Assembly: GCF_003945765.1 (NCBI RefSeq)
Contig: NZ_CP027712.1
Location: 5,022,001 to 5,086,000 of the forward strand
Direction: 5' to 3'
Origin: Pseudomonas chlororaphis subsp. chlororaphis
Lineage (GTDB): Bacteria; Pseudomonadota; Gammaproteobacteria; Pseudomonadales; Pseudomonadaceae
DNA: 64,000 nt
In this document: positions 60,259-64,000 of the stretch, piece after piece
How the letters are laid out: each line of letters begins with the position of its first letter
Position numbering within the stretch: the stretch's first letter is position 1
The notes under the pieces: model-generated
What the model was told of the DNA's origin: nothing
Database searches by the model: none
Seen by the model: only the letters and a program-made list of their open reading frames with translations
Program-made: the position numbers and the translations under genes

Positions 60259-60663
60259 TCACGCCAGTTCGTTCAGCAAGGCCAGCAAGGTTTCGCGTTT
60301 TTCTGCACCCAGACGGTCGATCAAGCGCTGTTGCGCCGCTTCCCAGGCCGGCAAGGCCGCCAGCAGTCGCTGCTGGCCCTCATCAGTCAGCTGGACGATG
60401 CGATTGCGTTGATCCTCGCCTTCGGACAGCCGGACCAGGCCCTCGCCTTCCAGCACCCGCAGGTTACGGCCTAGGGTACTGCGGTCCAGGCCCATGGCCT
60501 CGGCCAGGCTGGAAATGCTCGGTTGGTCCAGGCGCTGCAAATTACTCAGCAAGGAATACTGGGCAACGTTGATCCCGAAGCCGTCGAGAGCGCCGTCGTA
60601 GAACCTGCTGACGCCACGGGCGGCGCGCCGCAGGTTGGTGCACAGACATTGAGAAGGAAGCAT
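60259..60663 (-). CDS. MarR-family regulator
   Basis: A 134-residue winged-helix regulator. LRRAARGVSRFYDGALDGFGINVAQYSLLSNLQRLDQPSISSLAEAMGLDRSTLGRNLRVLEGEGLVRLSEGEDQRNRIVQLTDEG spans the dimer and DNA-binding parts, with the wing near DQRNR. CLCTNLRRAARG at the N-terminus includes two cysteines (Cys6, Cys8) that might allow thiol sensing, a guess. It is upstream of the MFS gene on the same strand; its start is 8 bp from the imperfect operator at 60669, so autorepression is likely. Confidence 0.9.
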   Translation of the reverse strand: MLPSQCLCTNLRRAARGVSRFYDGALDGFGINVAQYSLLSNLQRLDQPSISSLAEAMGLDRSTLGRNLRVLEGEGLVRLSEGEDQRNRIVQLTDEGQQRLLAALPAWEAAQQRLIDRLGAEKRETLLALLNELA

Positions 60664-60668
60664 GGTGC

Positions 60669-60680
60669 GTGTATATACCC
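60669..60680. promoter_or_regulatory. MarR-type operator GTGTATATACCC before marR
   Basis: Eleven of twelve positions agree with the palindrome at 60224 and both continue GC on the right. It lies immediately upstream of the marR start codon. Confidence 0.6.
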
Positions 60681-60745
60681 GCGATTAAGGGAATGCAAGA
60701 AATTTGCATAGTTCAGGGCGCGAATAAAACCCGCGCTCCGCCTTT

Positions 60746-61477
60746 CTAGAACAGCGCCAACCTTACCAGGACCGTCACCTCCAGCAGCTCCAGCAGGGCG
60801 CCCGCCGTATCCCCGGTGGTGCCCCCCAGGCGACGCAGCATCAGCTGACGCAAGCCAGCAAACACCAGACCCGCCAGCAGCAACGCCAACACCGCGCCCC
60901 AACCACCGAGCACAACACAGGCCAGCGCGGCGAGCGCCAACACCCACTTTCCGGCCAGACGTGGCAGATGATTCGCCAGCGCCTGCCCAAGGCCACCAGG
61001 GCGCACATAAGGCGTGCAAAGGAACAGCCCCAGCAAGGCGCCGCGACCGATCAGTGGCGCCAGCAGCAAGGCAACGCCGGCCTGCTGCTCGATCAGCGCC
61101 ACCAGCGCGGCGAACTTGAGCAGCAACACCAGCCCCAGGGTGACCACGGCAATCGGCCCGCTGCGCGGGTCCTTCATGATCGTCAGCGTGCGCTCGCGAT
61201 CGCCGAAGCCGCCCAGCCAGGCGTCCGCGCTGTCGGCCAACCCGTCCAGATGCAAGGCACCGCTGAGCAGCACCCAGACCGTCAGCAACAACGCCCCATG
61301 CAGCAACAGCGGCGCGCCCATCAACAACTGGTTCAGCCCCCAGAGCAGCAGCCCGAACAGCAGGCCGATCAACGGGTAGAACAGCAACGACCGGCCCATT
61401 TCCTCGGGCGACGGCATGCCCGGCAAACGCACCGGAAAACTGCTGAGAAATTGCAGGGCGATCCAGAATGGCAGCAC
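60746..61477 (-). CDS. cobS: Adenosylcobinamide-GDP ribazoletransferase (cobalamin synthase)
   Basis: A 243-residue inner-membrane protein that joins adenosylcobinamide-GDP with alpha-ribazole to make adenosylcobalamin. Family motifs are FLSSFPVRLP at the N-terminus, GALHLDGLADSADAWLGGFGDRERTLTIMKDPRSGPIAVV (about 75-115), and a C-terminal GDTAGALLELLEVTVL. The start is a GTG two bases after the cobC stop codon. It is the last gene of the nucleotide-loop set. Confidence 0.93.
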   Translation of the reverse strand: MLPFWIALQFLSSFPVRLPGMPSPEEMGRSLLFYPLIGLLFGLLLWGLNQLLMGAPLLLHGALLLTVWVLLSGALHLDGLADSADAWLGGFGDRERTLTIMKDPRSGPIAVVTLGLVLLLKFAALVALIEQQAGVALLLAPLIGRGALLGLFLCTPYVRPGGLGQALANHLPRLAGKWVLALAALACVVLGGWGAVLALLLAGLVFAGLRQLMLRRLGGTTGDTAGALLELLEVTVLVRLALF

Positions 61478-61479
61478 GC

Positions 61480-62055
61480 TCAGACTCCTTCGCTCAATAC
61501 CAGGCCAGCCTCGACAGTCAGGGCGAACAAGGCACCGTGAGCAACCTCGACATTCAGCAACTGCTCACGCGGCAAACCTCGGGCCCGGGCCAGCAACAAG
61601 CGCATCACTCCGCCATGACTGACCAGCAGCACCCGCTCGCCGGCATAACGCTGATGCAGACGTTCGACCGCCCCCAGCACCCGCGCGGAAAACGCCAGCA
61701 CCGGCTCGCCCCGCGGCGGGGTAAAGGCATAGGGATCGGCCCAGAACCGCCCCAGCGCCTCAGCGTCGGTGGTCATCAGCGCCGCCGCGCTCTGCCCTTC
61801 CCAGGCACCGAAATGCAGCTCCTGCAGATCCGGGTCCAGGGTCACCGGCAGCGCCAGGCGCGCCCCCAGTTCCTCGGCAAAACGCGCGCAGCGTTGCAAG
61901 GGCGAACTTACCAGCCGATCCCAGGGCCCCCGGCCTGCGACAGCAGCACGCATCTGCTGCCAACCGGCGTCGGTCAGGGCATCGTCGAGGCTGCCGCGCA
62001 GGCCACCACCGAGCTCGGTTTCGCCGTGGCGCAGCAGGTCCAGGCGCAAGGTCAT
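61480..62055 (-). CDS. cobC: Alpha-ribazole phosphatase family histidine phosphatase
   Basis: A 191-residue histidine phosphatase. The catalytic motif [11 protein letters not shown] has His10, and [25 protein letters not shown] and [15 protein letters not shown] (second histidine) are in the usual order. In the context of cobU, cobT and cobS the substrate is alpha-ribazole 5'-phosphate or adenosylcobalamin phosphate. The ATG at 62055 overlaps the stop codon of cobT (ATGA); a longer open frame upstream is a shadow of cobT. Confidence 0.92.
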   Translation of the reverse strand: MTLRLDLLRHGETELGGGLRGSLDDALTDAGWQQMRAAVAGRGPWDRLVSSPLQRCARFAEELGARLALPVTLDPDLQELHFGAWEGQSAAALMTTDAEALGRFWADPYAFTPPRGEPVLAFSARVLGAVERLHQRYAGERVLLVSHGGVMRLLLARARGLPREQLLNVEVAHGALFALTVEAGLVLSEGV

Positions 62056-63107
62056 GCCGGACGATCCGCCACGGCCGCCTCGGCGAAAGTCGCCATCTGC
62101 GCGTGCAGGTCGCAGGCCAGGCGCAGCAACGGCACCGCCAGCGCCGCGCCGCTGCCCTCGCCCAGGCGCAGGCCGAGGTCCAGCAAAGGCTCGGCCTCGA
62201 GGGTTTGCAGGATATGCCGATGCCCCGGCTCGGCCCCACGGTGGCCAAACAGCAGCCACGGGCGGCACTCGGGGTTCAGCCGCACCGCCACCAGCGCCGC
62301 CACGCTGCAAATGAAACCATCGACCAGCACCGCGACGCCTTCCTGGGCACAGGCCAGGTAGGCCCCAACGAGCGCGGCGATCTCGAAACCGCCAAGGTTG
62401 AACAAAGTCTGCAAGGCATCGCCACGCTGGGCGGCATGCCGGCTCAAGGCGCGCTCGATCACCTGCGCCTTGTGGCTGACACCCGCCGCATCCAGGCCGG
62501 TGCCCGGCCCCGCGAGGTGCGCCACCGGAATATCCAGCAAGGCGCAGGCCACGGCGCTGGCCGCAGTGGTGTTGCCGATACCCATCTCGCCGCCGATAAA
62601 CAGTTCGCTGCCCTGCTCGACGGCCCGCAGCACACTGTCACGTCCGGCCTGCAGAGCCTGCTCGCCCTGGGCCTGGGTCATGGCCGGCCCCTCGACGAAG
62701 TTCCGGGTGCCCGCCCCCAGGTTCAAATGCCGCACGCCGGGCAGGTTCAAGCCGGGCGTCACCGTGCCGAGATCGACCACTTCCAGGCGTGCCCGCAGCT
62801 GCCGCGCCAACACGCTGATGGCAGCGCCGCCGCTGACGAAGTTGTGCAGCATCTGCCCGGTGACTGCCTGCGGATAAGCCGAAACGCCCTCGGCCACCAC
62901 CCCGTGGTCGCCGGCGAAAATCGCAATCCACAGCTGCTCCAGGCCAGGCTTGACCCGCCCCTGCAAGCCGGCCAGCTGTACCGCGACCCGCTCCAGCTGC
63001 CCCAGCGAACCCGCGGGCTTGGTCAATTGCTGCTGGCGCGACTGCGCCGCCTCCAGGGCTTGAGTGTCGAGCGCCTTGCACGGCCGCAGCCACCAGAAGT
63101 CATTCAT
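62052..63107 (-). CDS. cobT: Nicotinate-nucleotide--dimethylbenzimidazole phosphoribosyltransferase
   Basis: A 351-residue enzyme that makes alpha-ribazole phosphate from dimethylbenzimidazole and nicotinate mononucleotide. Diagnostic blocks are [59 protein letters not shown], and the C-terminal [17 protein letters not shown] with the catalytic glutamate. The ATG at 63107 (MNDFWW) is chosen; it overlaps the cobU stop codon by four bases. The order cobU-cobT-cobC is tightly coupled. Confidence 0.95.
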   Translation of the reverse strand: MNDFWWLRPCKALDTQALEAAQSRQQQLTKPAGSLGQLERVAVQLAGLQGRVKPGLEQLWIAIFAGDHGVVAEGVSAYPQAVTGQMLHNFVSGGAAISVLARQLRARLEVVDLGTVTPGLNLPGVRHLNLGAGTRNFVEGPAMTQAQGEQALQAGRDSVLRAVEQGSELFIGGEMGIGNTTAASAVACALLDIPVAHLAGPGTGLDAAGVSHKAQVIERALSRHAAQRGDALQTLFNLGGFEIAALVGAYLACAQEGVAVLVDGFICSVAALVAVRLNPECRPWLLFGHRGAEPGHRHILQTLEAEPLLDLGLRLGEGSGAALAVPLLRLACDLHAQMATFAEAAVADRPA

Positions 63108-63625
63108 AACGCAGTTCCTTTCAGAGTCAGGGGCAGGCCGGCCACCGTCAGCACTACCCGCTGACAACGCTCGGCCAGGGCTTGATGCAGCCAACCGGCT
63201 TCATCGACATAACGGCGAGTCAACTCGCCCAGCGGCACGACACCCATTCCAGTCTCGTTGCTGACAAAAATGATTTCGCCCGGCAGCAACGCCAGGCACT
63301 CCAGCAGCGCTTCGCGCTCACTGGCGAGCCGCTGGGTATCCTCCAGCAGCAACAGGTTGGTCAGCCACAAGGTCAGGCAATCCACCAGCAGGCAGCGCTC
63401 GGCGCTCGCGTTTTCGCGCAGCACCCGCGCCAATTCCAACGGCTCCTCGATCAATGCCCATTGGGCCGGACGCCGTTCGCGGTGATGGGCGATGCGCTGA
63501 TTCATTTCGCCGTCCAGCGCCTGGCTGGTGGCGATATAGGTCACGGCCAGGCCGCTCTCGCCGGCGAGCTTTTCCGCCAGGCGACTCTTGCCGGAACGGG
63601 CACCGCCGAGGATCAGTTGCAACAT
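63104..63625 (-). CDS. cobU: Adenosylcobinamide kinase / adenosylcobinamide-phosphate guanylyltransferase
   Basis: A 173-residue bifunctional enzyme (CobU, called CobP in aerobic organisms) that phosphorylates adenosylcobinamide and attaches GMP. The Walker A GGARSGKS spans residues 7-14, [24 protein letters not shown] carries the guanylylated histidine region, and [12 protein letters not shown] and [25 protein letters not shown] are conserved blocks. The ATG at 63625 lies 61 bp after cobQ on the same strand. Its stop codon is coupled to cobT. Confidence 0.95.
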   Translation of the reverse strand: MLQLILGGARSGKSRLAEKLAGESGLAVTYIATSQALDGEMNQRIAHHRERRPAQWALIEEPLELARVLRENASAERCLLVDCLTLWLTNLLLLEDTQRLASEREALLECLALLPGEIIFVSNETGMGVVPLGELTRRYVDEAGWLHQALAERCQRVVLTVAGLPLTLKGTAL

Positions 63626-63686
63626 GCTTGGAAACCCTTGAATTGAGGTAAAGCCACAGCGGCGCGGCAATGCCGGCGCCGACGCT

Positions 63687-64000
63687 CTAAAGCCCGCAAA
63701 GCTGGCGCAGGTACTCGGTGTCCAGGTGCTGCTCCACCAGATCGGCCAGGCGCTCGATATCACGCTCGCGCAGAGCGTGGTAGTCGACCGCCTGCACCTC
63801 GCGCAAACCCGCCCAGCGCAGCAACGCACTGCAGGCCGCCGGCGCCTCGAACAGACCGTGCAGGTAGGTGCCGAGAATCTGCCCGTCGTCGCTGCGCGCG
63901 CCGTCGCAGCGACCGTCGTCCAGGGTCACGGCGGCCAGTTCCAGCGCCGGCCCCGTCGTGACGCCGGCATGGATCTCATAACCGCTGACCTCGGCCTCCT
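63687..64000 (-). CDS. cobQ: Cobyric acid synthase, C-terminal fragment (cut by window end)
   Basis: About 103 C-terminal residues. [13 protein letters not shown] is the glutaminase-domain block with the active-site histidine region, followed by [28 protein letters not shown], the conserved end of CobQ. The enzyme amidates adenosyl-cobyrinic a,c-diamide. The frame is open to the window end, so the N-terminal ATPase-like part is outside. It is upstream of cobU on the same strand, and the cob promoter must also lie beyond the window. Confidence 0.93.
   Translation of the reverse strand, partial: EAEVSGYEIHAGVTTGPALELAAVTLDDGRCDGARSDDGQILGTYLHGLFEAPAACSALLRWAGLREVQAVDYHALRERDIERLADLVEQHLDTEYLRQLCGL

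Noticed and set aside
60746..64000. Search for a cobalamin riboswitch before the cob genes
   Set aside because: All visible cob genes are downstream parts of a leftward operon whose promoter lies beyond the window; no B12-box pattern was seen inside.

Overview
The window looks like a chromosomal segment of a fluorescent Pseudomonas (P. fluorescens / P. protegens / P. chlororaphis type). The reasons are the high GC content, many GTG and TTG starts, typical Pseudomonas REP elements (two families), the respiratory urate hydroxylase PuuD, a minCDE block with TTG-started minD, an AlgO/Prc protease beside an EAL-CBS-GGDEF protein, and a guanidine-II riboswitch in front of gdx. There are no rRNA genes, prophage, integrase, transposase or CRISPR array. 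Most of the region is core genome. No database search could be run, so family assignments rest on motifs and gene order.

Layout. 1-8.6 kb: complete urate-to-glyoxylate pathway (uraH divergent from puuE-uraD-alc-allA-puuD) between two purine/urate permeases, with a LysE exporter. 8.7-10.7 kb: two tandem Tsx/OmpK-like porins, probably nucleoside/purine entry. 10.8-19.6 kb: pirin, patatin, a MITE-like element, lpxL-type acyltransferase, minCDE, RluA-type pseudouridine synthase, WaaP/InaA-like kinase, M18 aminopeptidase and a 58-aa membrane protein. 19.7-23.3 kb: MscS-type channel and secreted M20 amidohydrolase. 23.3-29.7 kb: a GntR/UTRA regulator divergent from an ABC importer whose operon contains an alkaline-phosphatase-superfamily hydrolase and a HAD-IB phosphatase. 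This is a candidate organophosphorus uptake and breakdown system of unknown substrate, and two PhnF-like operators are visible. 29.8-37.6 kb: quinone oxidoreductase, Prc protease, EAL-CBS-GGDEF protein, XRE/unknown/Sel1 trio, YkvA protein and Mip-like lipoprotein FKBP. 37.9-40.9 kb: membrane-anchored di-haem cytochrome c paired with a membrane-anchored catalase-fold protein. 41-44.1 kb: duplicated tRNA-Asp/tRNA-Val pairs, rdgC, BASS transporter, guanidine-II riboswitch and gdx. 44.2-54.5 kb: LplT-PlsC fusion, TehA-like channel, MFS/TetR pair, SSS-type hybrid histidine kinase and rmuC. 54.5-60.7 kb: Sel1 protein, a long gene-poor stretch, a small conserved protein, a phage-lysozyme-like relic, FadL, glutathione peroxidase, and a MarR-MFS-small-protein unit with visible operators. 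60.7-64 kb: cobalamin nucleotide-loop genes cobQ-cobU-cobT-cobC-cobS, with cobQ cut by the window end.

How the parts work together. The purine permease, UacT-like permease, OmpK porins and Puu/Ura/All enzymes make one nitrogen-scavenging route. PuuD passes electrons from urate to its own cytochrome c domain, and Alc and AllA release urea and glyoxylate. The strongest candidates for undescribed biology are the organophosphorus operon, the cytochrome/catalase-like pair, and a spaced module present twice (36639-36769 and 54945-55076) that joins inverted DnaA-box-like sites to a TTGACTT box about 100 bp downstream.
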